Positions 1 to 6,919 of a DNA stretch of 8,995 nucleotides are shown piece after piece. Location of the stretch: the NCBI GenBank assembly GCA_022566435.1, contig JADFIX010000092.1:1-8995 (forward strand). The letters are read 5' to 3'. Under the pieces are notes generated by a model that was given only the letters and a program-made list of their open reading frames with translations, searched no databases and had not been told where the DNA came from. Positions within the stretch are counted from its first letter, which is position 1. Each line of letters starts with the position of its first letter. The position numbers were made by a program, and so were the translations under genes. Source of the DNA: Planctomycetota bacterium. Its GTDB lineage: Bacteria; Planctomycetota; Phycisphaerae; UBA1845.

Positions 1-1887
1 GGCTGGGACGATCACGAAAGCCATATCTCGGTTCGCACCCAGCGCGCAACCTATGAAGCCGGGCATGTCATCTTCACCGCCGGGGCCTGGACGTCAAAGC
101 TGCTCGGTGACATCGGTGTCGAACTGGAGGTGACCCGGCACGTCATTGGCTGGGTCTGGCCGAAAAAGCCCGAACTGTTTGAACTCGGCACCTTGCCGAT
201 CTGGGGGATCGATGACCCGACAGGTTACTTCTACTACGGCTTCCCCCTGATGCCCGGCGTGGCGGGCATGAAAATCGCACGCCATTATGCGGGCCGATCC
301 ACCACCATCGATACCATCGACCGCACCATACATCCGGCGGACGAGGATGATTTTCGACCCGCCATCTCGAAGCTGTTGCCTGATTCATTCGGGTCTCTCC
401 TGTCGATGGGAATTTGTCTCTACACCAACAGCCCGGATCACCATTTCATCGTCGAGCATCCCAAGTACGGCTCGGGTCCGGGGCAGAATCGCACTGTCTA
501 TTTTGCCAACGATGGTGGTATTCAGCGCGCGAACAACATCTATACCGTGACTACGAATAGCGGGTGGACTAACCTTGCCAACAACCTGGGGATTACTCAG
601 TTCTACGGCGGAGCTGCAGCACCGGACGGTAGCGTCATCCTCGGCGGATCGCAGGACAACGATCAGTCCAGATATCGCCCCACCGATGGGGCCCAGGCTT
701 GGCTTCAGCCGTCCACGGGCGACGGAGGATATGCGGCTGTTGACTACAATAGTCCTTTTATACTCTATGGCGAACGGACCCAGCTGACCATTCGCAAGAG
801 TACCGATGGTGGTAACAATTTTTCTGGTGCAACCACAGGCCTCGGTGACGCAGGTGGCAATGCACTTTTCATTGCGCCTTTTGTCATGGACCCGACGGAT
901 CCGACAATTCTCGTGGCGGGAGGCCAGAACATTTGGCGCACGACCAACTCGGCAGGAAATTGGCAGTCGATCCGCGCTGGAACGGCGAGCACCTGCGCCA
1001 TCTTCGCACGCAATACTTGTACGCCAAGCACGCTCCCCTGCTCCTCAACCGTAACTTGTCCTAACTTCCCTGCCGGGCAGACCTGCGTCTTTCCACTCTG
1101 CAGCGCTATCGACATTTCCTCGCAGAACAGCACGCGAATCTGGGTCGGCTACAACTCCAGTGGCTGCCGGCAATCGGTGCATGACGGTCGCGTGTCCAGA
1201 ACGACAACGTCGCCTGGCAACACGATAAACAATGCAACCTGGGTCAACGTAAACATCGACGACGCCGGCGTGGCGTTGCTCCCCAACCGCTGGGTCACGG
1301 ACATCGCGATCAATCCGCTGAACGATAGGGAAGTCTTCGTGACGTTCGGCGGCTACAACAACAACAGCATCTGGTTCACGGCGGATGAAGGCGCCACCTG
1401 GGAGTTGCGGCAGGGGACCGGTCCGAACACGATTCCCACAATTCATGTGAGCACCATTCGTTTTCACCCGACGAATACGAATTGGGTCTACGTTGGCACC
1501 GACTTAGGCGTGTTCGCTTCGGAGGACAAGGGACTGAACTGGAACCGCGCGCCGCTATTTTCAGATGTGGACCACGAGGGCCCCGTGAACGTTGAGATAT
1601 CTGAACTGTTCTGGCAGGGGAACGATTTTCTCATGGCAGCTACGTTCGGGCGCGGCATGTACCGCGTGGGCGTATCGCAAACCGTGCATGTGGATCTTGC
1701 CAACAACAGCGGCGTCGAGGACGGAACCCAGGCGAATCCTTTCGATATGGTGCAAGAGGGCATAGACGCTGCCGTTAACGGTAGCTATATGCGGATCAGC
1801 GCTGGCGACTATGACGAGTCCGGCACTACCGTGTTCTCTACACCAGGACTCGTCGTACCGGTAAACGGAACTGTCACTATTCATTAG
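1..1887 (+). CDS. 5'-partial chimeric frame: FAD-dependent amine-oxidase fragment joined to BNR/Asp-box propeller protein
   Basis: The frame is open from base 1, so the start lies outside the window; the internal GTG at 130 is not a credible start because recognisable oxidase sequence precedes it. Residues 1 to about 150 read like the middle of sarcosine oxidase/N-methyltryptophan oxidase: ITAGAW-like VIFTAGAWTSKLL, VTRHVIGWVWPKKPELF, YYGFPLMPG, then CLYTNSPDHHF. The family's next landmark, an AAGFSGHGFKF-like FAD/active-site segment, is absent. From about residue 155 the protein becomes a beta-propeller, starting NRTVYFANDGGIQRANN. It carries Asp-boxes STDGGNNF (799-822), TADEGATW (1378-1401) and SEDKGLNW (1519-1542), plus a degenerate one near TTNSAGNW. 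The last 65 or so residues (VDLANNSGVEDGTQANPF...) resemble the opening of a DUF1565/beta-helix domain. The propeller part is probably extracellular; its ligand is unknown. The oxidase part cannot be functional as it stands. Whether the fusion is real or an assembly artefact is open. Confidence 0.8.
   Translation, partial: GWDDHESHISVRTQRATYEAGHVIFTAGAWTSKLLGDIGVELEVTRHVIGWVWPKKPELFELGTLPIWGIDDPTGYFYYGFPLMPGVAGMKIARHYAGRSTTIDTIDRTIHPADEDDFRPAISKLLPDSFGSLLSMGICLYTNSPDHHFIVEHPKYGSGPGQNRTVYFANDGGIQRANNIYTVTTNSGWTNLANNLGITQFYGGAAAPDGSVILGGSQDNDQSRYRPTDGAQAWLQPSTGDGGYAAVDYNSPFILYGERTQLTIRKSTDGGNNFSGATTGLGDAGGNALFIAPFVMDPTDPTILVAGGQNIWRTTNSAGNWQSIRAGTASTCAIFARNTCTPSTLPCSSTVTCPNFPAGQTCVFPLCSAIDISSQNSTRIWVGYNSSGCRQSVHDGRVSRTTTSPGNTINNATWVNVNIDDAGVALLPNRWVTDIAINPLNDREVFVTFGGYNNNSIWFTADEGATWELRQGTGPNTIPTIHVSTIRFHPTNTNWVYVGTDLGVFASEDKGLNWNRAPLFSDVDHEGPVNVEISELFWQGNDFLMAATFGRGMYRVGVSQTVHVDLANNSGVEDGTQANPFDMVQEGIDAAVNGSYMRISAGDYDESGTTVFSTPGLVVPVNGTVTIH
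436..471 (+). other. Junction between oxidase-like and propeller-like coding sequence
   Basis: The codons here read DHHFIVEHPKYG. DHHF-I-x-x-HP is expected in sarcosine/N-methyltryptophan oxidases just before the glycine-rich FAD segment. A DHH-x-I/V-x-HP phrase is also plausible in sortilin-like BNR proteins just before the NRTVYFxNDGG strand. The two families therefore may have overlapped here, which would let recombination or a misassembled read switch between them in frame. The exact breakpoint cannot be placed more finely without homologues. Confidence 0.55.
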
Positions 1888-1973
1888 CTTTATGGATGGC
1901 ACCGAAGACCGGCAGTTATGGACACGTGGCTATATATTCTACGAATTACGGCGATTTGTGGCCTGTTCGGTCT

Positions 1974-1986
1974 ACCGCCGGGCGGT
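1974..1986. repeat. 13-base near-palindrome in the gap after the propeller gene
   Basis: ACCGCC and GGCGGT are exact inverted copies separated by a single G. There is no following T-run on either strand, so it is not a canonical terminator. It could be part of a protein-binding site or a small stem. The gap 1888-2047 otherwise shows no gene I can support. Confidence 0.3.
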
Positions 1987-2047
1987 TACCCACAGACGGC
2001 GGAACTCGGATTAGCGAGCCTTGCGTGCGTGCCGGACTCGGCGCGGT

Positions 2048-2072
2048 AAAAAAAATCCCAGCGGGATGGGAT
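2048..2072 (-). terminator. Hairpin plus T-run readable as an intrinsic terminator on the minus strand
   Basis: On the minus strand, ATCCCA (2072-2067), a 6-base loop and TGGGAT (2060-2055) form a perfect 6-bp stem, followed at once by a run of T (opposite the A-run 2048-2055). That is the textbook intrinsic terminator layout. However, no convincing minus-strand gene lies to its right for several kilobases, so on the plus strand it may instead act as leader structure for the gene at 2109. Confidence 0.4.
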
Positions 2073-2080
2073 CGTCCCAT
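2066..2080 (+). promoter_or_regulatory. Leader hairpin overlapping the previous stem, upstream of the 2109 gene
   Basis: ATGGGA (2066-2071), TCG loop, TCCCAT (2075-2080) form a perfect 6-bp stem ending 28 bases before the ATG at 2109. It shares the ATGGGAT segment with the stem at 2055-2072, so the two structures cannot form together. A purine-rich stretch and the ribosome binding site GAGGTG (2099-2104) follow. This could be an attenuator-like leader, or chance; no transcript evidence is available. Confidence 0.35.
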
Positions 2081-2108
2081 ACTTGATTGCAAGAAAAAGA
2101 GGTGAACA

Positions 2109-2603
2109 ATGAGCAGAAAATGGCACGAATATTCGGGCACGCTGAGAGGTGCAGGACTTCTCTTTTTGGCGCTGTCTTCTATAGGGCTGCTTGCCTTCGG
2201 GCAAAGCCGGGGCGCCACGGAACCGACGGCGCGGGGCGGATCAACGGATTACGACCTGTCGTGGTACACGATTGACGGCGGCGGCGTGATGTTCAGTACA
2301 AGCGACGACGGCGAGTACGAACTTTCCGGCACCGTCGGTCAACCCGATGCCGGCGGGCCCATGGTGGGGACTGTCGAGTCGGGGTACGAACTCACCGGCG
2401 GGTTCTGGTTCGCGCAGGTTCCGGGCGATTGTGTCTTCGACGGTGCCGTGAATCTGCTTGACCACACGACATTCATAGACTGTTCATCGGGGCCGAGCAC
2501 GCTCCTCACAGGCGACGACTGCCCCTGCATAGACCTGGACCAGGACCAAGACGTGGACTTGTTCGACTTCGGCTTGTTCCAACTTCAGTTCAACGGATCC
2601 TAG
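2109..2603 (+). CDS. Small secreted planctomycete-type protein with dockerin-like tail
   Basis: A 164-residue protein. The ATG at 2109 is chosen because GAGG at 2099-2102 sits 6 bases upstream. The N-terminus (RKWHEYSGTLRG, then hydrophobic residues about 15-30, GLLFLALSSIGLLAF) is a likely signal peptide or anchor. Residues 52-101 contain the phrase WYTIDGGG...LSGTVGQPDAG...YELTGGFWF, which I recognise from many planctomycete secreted proteins of unknown function. Residues 106-164 are a two-repeat calcium-binding-like tail. The first repeat, GDCVFDGAVNLLDHTTF, is degenerate, lacking the first aspartate pattern; the second, DLDQDQDVDLFDFGLF, is good. Cysteines 108, 125, 138 and 140 could form disulphides, as expected for an exported protein. 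It lies 75 bases before the next gene in the same direction. The molecular role is unknown; a surface or extracellular location is inferred from the signal and tail. Confidence 0.8.
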   Translation: MSRKWHEYSGTLRGAGLLFLALSSIGLLAFGQSRGATEPTARGGSTDYDLSWYTIDGGGVMFSTSDDGEYELSGTVGQPDAGGPMVGTVESGYELTGGFWFAQVPGDCVFDGAVNLLDHTTFIDCSSGPSTLLTGDDCPCIDLDQDQDVDLFDFGLFQLQFNGS

Positions 2604-2678
2604 TGGGCGTTGGCGCCTGCGTGGAGTCGATGGCTACACGTGCCATCGTCTCGTTGCGAGTCTTAAGGGAGAATCATC
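2604..2678 (+). promoter_or_regulatory. Leader of the first beta-helix gene, with RBS
   Basis: The 25 bases before the ATG at 2679 contain AAGGGAGAATCATC, giving a purine-rich ribosome binding site (AGGGAG) about 8 bases from the start. The same leader, with few changes, precedes the gene at 4648. No clear terminator follows the stop at 2603, only a weak GGCG/CGCC stem, so co-transcription with the upstream gene is possible. Confidence 0.5.
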
Positions 2679-2796
2679 ATGCAAAAACCTAGACTTATCA
2701 TCGGTGTGGTTGTGGCGAGCGTCGCCGCGATTGCGGGCCGGCCGGTCATCGCGGCCCAGCCCGTCGGCACGGGATTCACCTATCAAGGCCAGCTCA
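2654..2796 (+). repeat. Duplicated 5' module, copy 1 (leader, signal peptide, start of N-domain)
   Basis: This stretch aligns without gaps to 4623-4765 at a constant offset of 1969 bases. By my manual comparison about five of six positions are identical, including non-coding leader bases. It covers the leader from TTGCGAG, the RBS, the ATG, the signal peptide MQ(K/N)PRLIIG(V/A)VVASV, and the GTxFTYQxQLK entry into the mature protein. Similarity at the DNA level decays quickly after this. Confidence 0.8.
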
Positions 2797-4496
2797 AGCG
2801 AGAAGGCCGGCCGGTCACTCACGCAGTTACAGGGTGTGATTTCACCTTTCGGCTGTACGGCGACGAGTCATCCGACTTACAAGTGGGTCCTGAGCTGCTC
2901 AGGTCTGCTGTGGTCGTCGATGGGCTGTTTGCGGTCGATCTTGACTTCGGTCCCCCACACGACACTGGTGGATTGACGAACGGCGTATGGCAGGGGGCGG
3001 CGCGCTGGCTAGAGATCGACGTACAGTGCCCTAAAGATGAGGCCCCCACGCGACTAATACCACGACAACCCATCACGCCGACACTCTATGCCCTTCATGC
3101 CTTGGGAACGATGCCCGTATTCAATGTCAGGGACTTCGGGGCCGTGGGTGACGGGATCAATGACGACGCCCCCGCATTCAATGCCGCTATGGCGGCGGTC
3201 GGCACAAGAGGCGGAACCGTCGTCGTCCCGCCCACGCTTCAATACTACCGCCTGGAATCGACCGTACAATTTAAGAAGAGCGGCACACGACTTGTCGGTT
3301 CGGCGAACCCCGGCATCACGAGTGGTCCAACCCTGAAATGGGCGGCCGAAGCGTCCGGTGGCACAATGCTCGAAGTTCCTGCCGGCATTCATCAACCATT
3401 TATCCAGGGAATTCGGTTGGACGGACGTGACGGACGTGACCCGAACCAGCCTGGCGTTCCCCATGCAGGCATCTGCCTTCACCTAGCGATCGGTCAAAAA
3501 GAGTGCTTCGGCGGCGACAAGCCCGGACAGCTATGCAAATCGAGTGACGATTGCACACCTGACGGAGAATGCGCATTTTCCTCGATACACCGACCTCGGC
3601 TGGAGGATTTGGACTTGCTGGGCTACCAAAGCTATGGGCTTGTGCTCGGGGAAGCCGATGAGATCCATCTGAATGGCGGGCAGTTGGAGAATGTAACCGG
3701 TATCAATCTTCGGTTCAGAGGCGGTGGACCTGGGGCGATTGGTCTGCTCATCAACGCTCAGAACGCCGAGTGGGTGAACTTGATCGGGCCTAATTTTGCC
3801 CCGTCGTCTTCGTTGGGATTCAGTAACCATAGGAATCATATCCTTGTTCGCGCCGGCGCGGTAAACATCATGGGCATGGTTAGTACGAGGGCGGAGCCGG
3901 ATCAGTTCGCCATTGTAAGCAGAGGCCAGATTGTCATAAACGGCTGGCGGAGCGAGGACTGCAAGCTGATAGAACTCGGTGCGGTAGACCCCGGCGGTCC
4001 CATCGCACTGGAGAACATCCTGCAGAGAGGATGTCCAACCAGTGGTGGTAACACGGTCATCGACATTCGAACGCTTGGTGAGCGACCGGTGTCGATTCGG
4101 GGTGCTTCCCTGCGAGGGGAAATTGCGATTCCTAATGCCGGCACCGTTCGCGTTTCGTTCGACAACGTTGGGTTTCTGTTCGAAGGAGACGGAGTGGTCA
4201 GGACGGGAGGCCTTCCTGTTTCATGGAATATGGCTTTTCAGGACGTGGCGAACGGGATCTTTCGACTCCGCGCGCCAGAACCAACGATACAACTTGAAGA
4301 CTCTGACGAGAACGTCGTCTACAGGAACATCGCCGGGACAGTCTCCGGTTTGAAATCGATGAGTATGGTTCCGACCGATTCACCTGGAGTCTGCGATACG
4401 AAAGGCGTGCTCTATTACGATGATTCCTTGAACGAGTTGTGTTTCTGCAACGGCACGTCCTGGATTCAGATCGACGGAGGCGGAAGCTGTGAGTAG
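2679..4496 (+). CDS. Secreted pectate-lyase-like parallel beta-helix protein with tailspike-like architecture
   Basis: A 605-residue protein starting at the ATG behind AGGGAG. Residues 1-26 are a signal peptide, with likely cleavage after VIAA. Residues 28-145 are an N-terminal module: GTGFTYQGQLKREGRPV, a CDFTFRLYGDE strand, GLFAVDLDFG, ARWLEIDVQCP, then the hinge PRQPITPTLYALHAL. Residue 148 onward, FNVRDFGAVGDGINDDAPAF, is the classic opening of pectate-lyase-superfamily (Pectate_lyase_3 type) beta-helices, followed by GGTVVVPP. Residues 276-298 insert a four-cysteine loop (CFGG...LC...DDC...GEC). The C-terminus, residues 576-605 (GVLYYDDSLNELCFCNGTSW), is a compact tail seen in planctomycete and tail-fibre-like proteins. 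It is probably exported and may bind or cleave polysaccharide; I could not identify catalytic residues, so an adhesive or structural role is equally possible. Confidence 0.8.
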   Translation: MQKPRLIIGVVVASVAAIAGRPVIAAQPVGTGFTYQGQLKREGRPVTHAVTGCDFTFRLYGDESSDLQVGPELLRSAVVVDGLFAVDLDFGPPHDTGGLTNGVWQGAARWLEIDVQCPKDEAPTRLIPRQPITPTLYALHALGTMPVFNVRDFGAVGDGINDDAPAFNAAMAAVGTRGGTVVVPPTLQYYRLESTVQFKKSGTRLVGSANPGITSGPTLKWAAEASGGTMLEVPAGIHQPFIQGIRLDGRDGRDPNQPGVPHAGICLHLAIGQKECFGGDKPGQLCKSSDDCTPDGECAFSSIHRPRLEDLDLLGYQSYGLVLGEADEIHLNGGQLENVTGINLRFRGGGPGAIGLLINAQNAEWVNLIGPNFAPSSSLGFSNHRNHILVRAGAVNIMGMVSTRAEPDQFAIVSRGQIVINGWRSEDCKLIELGAVDPGGPIALENILQRGCPTSGGNTVIDIRTLGERPVSIRGASLRGEIAIPNAGTVRVSFDNVGFLFEGDGVVRTGGLPVSWNMAFQDVANGIFRLRAPEPTIQLEDSDENVVYRNIAGTVSGLKSMSMVPTDSPGVCDTKGVLYYDDSLNELCFCNGTSWIQIDGGGSCE

Positions 4497-4647
4497 CACA
4501 ATGCGGTTTGCCGTCTTGGCGATTGAGTTCATTCTTACGGCGTCCTCACATCCCCGCCCGAGTACGAGATAGCGCGTCAAAATATGGACGCCGGAGCGAA
4601 AAAACTCTATCGGCGCGCCTGTTTGCGAGCTGAAAGGGAGAATCATC
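4497..4647 (+). promoter_or_regulatory. Spacer and leader of the second beta-helix gene, with RBS
   Basis: The last 25 bases repeat the leader of the gene at 2679 (AAAGGGAGAATCATC before ATG 4648). The rest has no gene. A perfect 8-base palindrome GGCGCGCC lies at 4612-4619 and an A-run at 4599-4604, but no proper terminator follows the stop at 4496. The duplicated leader probably carries the same translational signals for both genes. Confidence 0.45.
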
Positions 4648-4765
4648 ATGCAAAATCCTAGACTTATCATCGGTGCGGTTGTGGCGAGCGTTGTGGCGAT
4701 TGCCGACCAGCCGGTCATTGCTGCCCGGCCCGTCGGTACCGCATTCACCTACCAGGACCAGCTTA
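4623..4765 (+). repeat. Duplicated 5' module, copy 2
   Basis: This is the partner of 2654-2796, with no gaps at offset 1969. Differences include several outside third codon positions (for example GRP to DQP, AQP to ARP). The duplication is therefore not brand new, yet the non-coding leader is still clearly shared. Confidence 0.8.
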
Positions 4766-6594
4766 AACATGGCGGCCTAGCCGTCAATTGCAGCGAAGAA
4801 TCAGATTGCGGTGGTTGTGACTTCGTGTTCAGCCTTCGGGACGCTGCAACCGAAGGCGCGCAGACCGGCAACAACCAAACGGTCAGCAACTTCGACGTTC
4901 GGAACGCGTTGTTCACGGTCGTGCTGAACGAAAGCGGCCAGTTCGGTCAGGACGGCTTCAACGGCCACGCCCGCTGGTTGGAGGCCGGCATCCAATGCCC
5001 TGGCGGCGGGTCCCCGACCACAAACGCTCAATCGTGCTCAACCGTGCTAGATTTTGGGGCCATCGGGAACGGGGACTCTCATCCGTTGAGCTGCCTGTTT
5101 TCGACGCTAGAGGATGCGCAGGCTGTCTATCCACACGCGACATCGCTCTGTGACGAACTTGATTGGGCTGGCACTCAGGCCGCCGTTAATTCGGGTGCCC
5201 GCGTCGTTTTCTTTCCCTCTGGTCGGTACGTGTTGAATCGGCCGATTCGTCCCGAGGTTAACCACCTCACGCTTCAAGGCGAAGCCGGGGCTGTGCTCGT
5301 GGCGGAGTCACCCGATGGTGAGGCTATCCTTGTAAGCCCAGGTTTCCCTCCGCTACCAGGGATTGAGCGCCTGACCATTCTCGATATTGCGATCGAGGCA
5401 ACTAATGGGAGAGTATACCCTGGTACCGTCTCAACATCTGTTATTCAAATCAACAACTGTCACGACTGCATGGTGAAGAACGTTTCCATAGACTACACGT
5501 TGCCACCGGGAAGCGTTGAATTAAGAAATCTGAATGGGATAGGTTTGTCTGGAGGAACAAGCGGCCTAATTGAGGGTTGCACAGTAAACGGCATTCCAAA
5601 GGCCGGCATCCTTCTAGCGATCACGACGGATGTGTTGGTTCATAACTGCGAAACGAAGAACGCTACGCAGCCCGCAGGGACGGATTCGGGTTTCGGGCGT
5701 ATCGGCATCGGCATAGAGGGAGCCGCCCGAGCCATAATCAGCGAATGCCATTCTCACGACAACGGAAACGATGGAATGATAATCTCGGCAACCAGTATTG
5801 ACGACACACCGTATCCATCCACACACATACGTGTCGTCGGAGGGACCTACGAGAACAACAGGCTAGTGGGAATCAGGTTTAGACGTCCAGACGGGACCCC
5901 TCCTCCGAGGAACATCAAGGTCGTTGAGGTTTTAGCGCAAAACAATGGGGCGGCTGGTCTTACCGTGGACGCTGGTGAGGACATTCTGATCGAAGGCTGC
6001 TCCTTCATTGGGAACCAGGGAGGCATCACCCTTTCGGACGTCTGCCCGCTCTTTGGGGCGGATCAGACGAACCGTGTAACCGTACGCGCGTGCGAAATGA
6101 TCGACAACGTGAACACTGGATTGGTACTTCGAGCCACAAACGATACGACAGTGGAGAACTCGCGGTTTGTCTGCTCTGTCAATCGTCACTGTATGAGGTT
6201 CGGGGCTATCGGAATCTGGAAGTTTCCGAAAAGCGACAAGAAGAATACCAACCTGCGTTTAGTCGATGTGGAAATCGACGCGATGAAGCCTTTCACGGCT
6301 GACGACCAAGGGGATACCGACCTCAGCGCGGTGGCCCCCGAAACAGGATTTTACCGGATTCAGAGCGAGTTTTGGAGCGACCCCACCAAGATGCCCCCAT
6401 CCCTCTTTGCTCCGCGCGGTTCGGAGTACACGCACCTGAATTCCGGGAATCGGTATCTCAAGGTAAGTGGGTTTGCCGACCGAGGCTGGGCGTTGTGGTG
6501 TACTCCGGCAGGTTCTGCGGACCTCAACGGCGACGGCACGGTGGATCTGATAGACTTCGGGCTGTTCCAGGAGCAGTTAACCGGCCCGCAGTAG
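4648..6594 (+). CDS. Secreted right-handed parallel beta-helix protein with dockerin-like tail
   Basis: A 648-residue protein with the same start context and signal peptide as the gene at 2679. The N-module is shared (GTAFTYQDQLK, CDFVFSLRDAA, NALFTVVLNESGQ, ARWLEAGIQCP) but the PRQPITPTLYAL hinge is missing. The chain passes straight to VLDFGAIGNG at residue 133. An insertion rich in Leu, Cys and His (residues 143-170) precedes DWAGTQAAVNSGARVVFFPSGRYVLNRPI. Residues about 269-505 are PbH1-type helix rungs of 20-30 residues: CMVKNVSIDY, SGLIEGCTVNGIP, DVLVHNCETKN, RAIISECHSHDNGNDGM, IRVVGGTYENN, ILIEGCSFIGNQGG, VTVRACEMIDN, TTVENSRFVC. Residues 623-648 are a dockerin-like calcium-binding repeat, ADLNGDGTVDLIDFGLF. 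It is an exported, surface or extracellular protein, possibly polysaccharide-active, with the substrate unknown. Confidence 0.8.
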   Translation: MQNPRLIIGAVVASVVAIADQPVIAARPVGTAFTYQDQLKHGGLAVNCSEESDCGGCDFVFSLRDAATEGAQTGNNQTVSNFDVRNALFTVVLNESGQFGQDGFNGHARWLEAGIQCPGGGSPTTNAQSCSTVLDFGAIGNGDSHPLSCLFSTLEDAQAVYPHATSLCDELDWAGTQAAVNSGARVVFFPSGRYVLNRPIRPEVNHLTLQGEAGAVLVAESPDGEAILVSPGFPPLPGIERLTILDIAIEATNGRVYPGTVSTSVIQINNCHDCMVKNVSIDYTLPPGSVELRNLNGIGLSGGTSGLIEGCTVNGIPKAGILLAITTDVLVHNCETKNATQPAGTDSGFGRIGIGIEGAARAIISECHSHDNGNDGMIISATSIDDTPYPSTHIRVVGGTYENNRLVGIRFRRPDGTPPPRNIKVVEVLAQNNGAAGLTVDAGEDILIEGCSFIGNQGGITLSDVCPLFGADQTNRVTVRACEMIDNVNTGLVLRATNDTTVENSRFVCSVNRHCMRFGAIGIWKFPKSDKKNTNLRLVDVEIDAMKPFTADDQGDTDLSAVAPETGFYRIQSEFWSDPTKMPPSLFAPRGSEYTHLNSGNRYLKVSGFADRGWALWCTPAGSADLNGDGTVDLIDFGLFQEQLTGPQ

Positions 6595-6782
6595 GGGAGA
6601 ATGCCATATAGTTATAACCTGCCATCCGCCGATTCGATCTTGGATTGAAGCGTGGCTGCTGCTGATGTCGTGATGGCGTGGTTCATCGACAATGCTGTTG
6701 GGAAACGGAATCGGTCGCGACCAGCACAGATTGAGCTGGCGTTGAAGCGTGAGACGATCGTTGCGGCGACAGCAACCATAGC
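6595..6782. other. Spacer right of the beta-helix cluster, no supported gene
   Basis: Only a 44-codon plus-strand frame (GTG 6652 to TAA 6784-6786) without a ribosome binding site, and decayed minus-strand sequence continuous with the relics to the right. GGGGAGAATGCC just after the 6594 stop faintly resembles the leader repeat but no gene follows it. Confidence 0.4.
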
Positions 6783-6916
6783 CTAATCCACATCTGGATC
6801 TCCGTCGGTATCGAAGATCGTGCCGCTCAGATTTTCGCAATCGGGGAATTCCTCGGCGAGCGACACAGGCGGCCCGGTGATGCATGTGGTGAGAGAGCCG
6901 ATCGCCGCTCGGCAGC
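6783..6916 (-). pseudogene. Relic of a dockerin-like calcium-binding tail
   Basis: In the minus frame that ends at TAG 6783-6785, the sequence reads SLTTCITGPPVSLAEEF, PDCENL, then FDTDGDPDVD and stop. The pattern CxTGP...C...D-x-D-G-D-x-D-V-D is that of the two-repeat planctomycete dockerin-like tails, such as the one ending the gene at 2109. Here it stops inside the second loop, lacking the LxDFGxF that should follow, and nothing upstream looks like the body of a secreted protein; instead it abuts an integrase relic. It is read as a fragment, not a gene. Low complexity and short length leave room for chance. Confidence 0.4.
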
Positions 6917-6919
6917 CAC

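Noticed and set aside
1896..2105. Plus-strand 69-codon frame after the propeller gene
   Set aside because: No ribosome binding site, no recognisable motif, and it runs through the leader hairpins of the next gene.
6652..6786. Plus-strand 44-codon frame VAAADVVMAWFIDNAVGK...
   Set aside because: GTG start without a ribosome binding site, in decayed sequence, no recognisable family.
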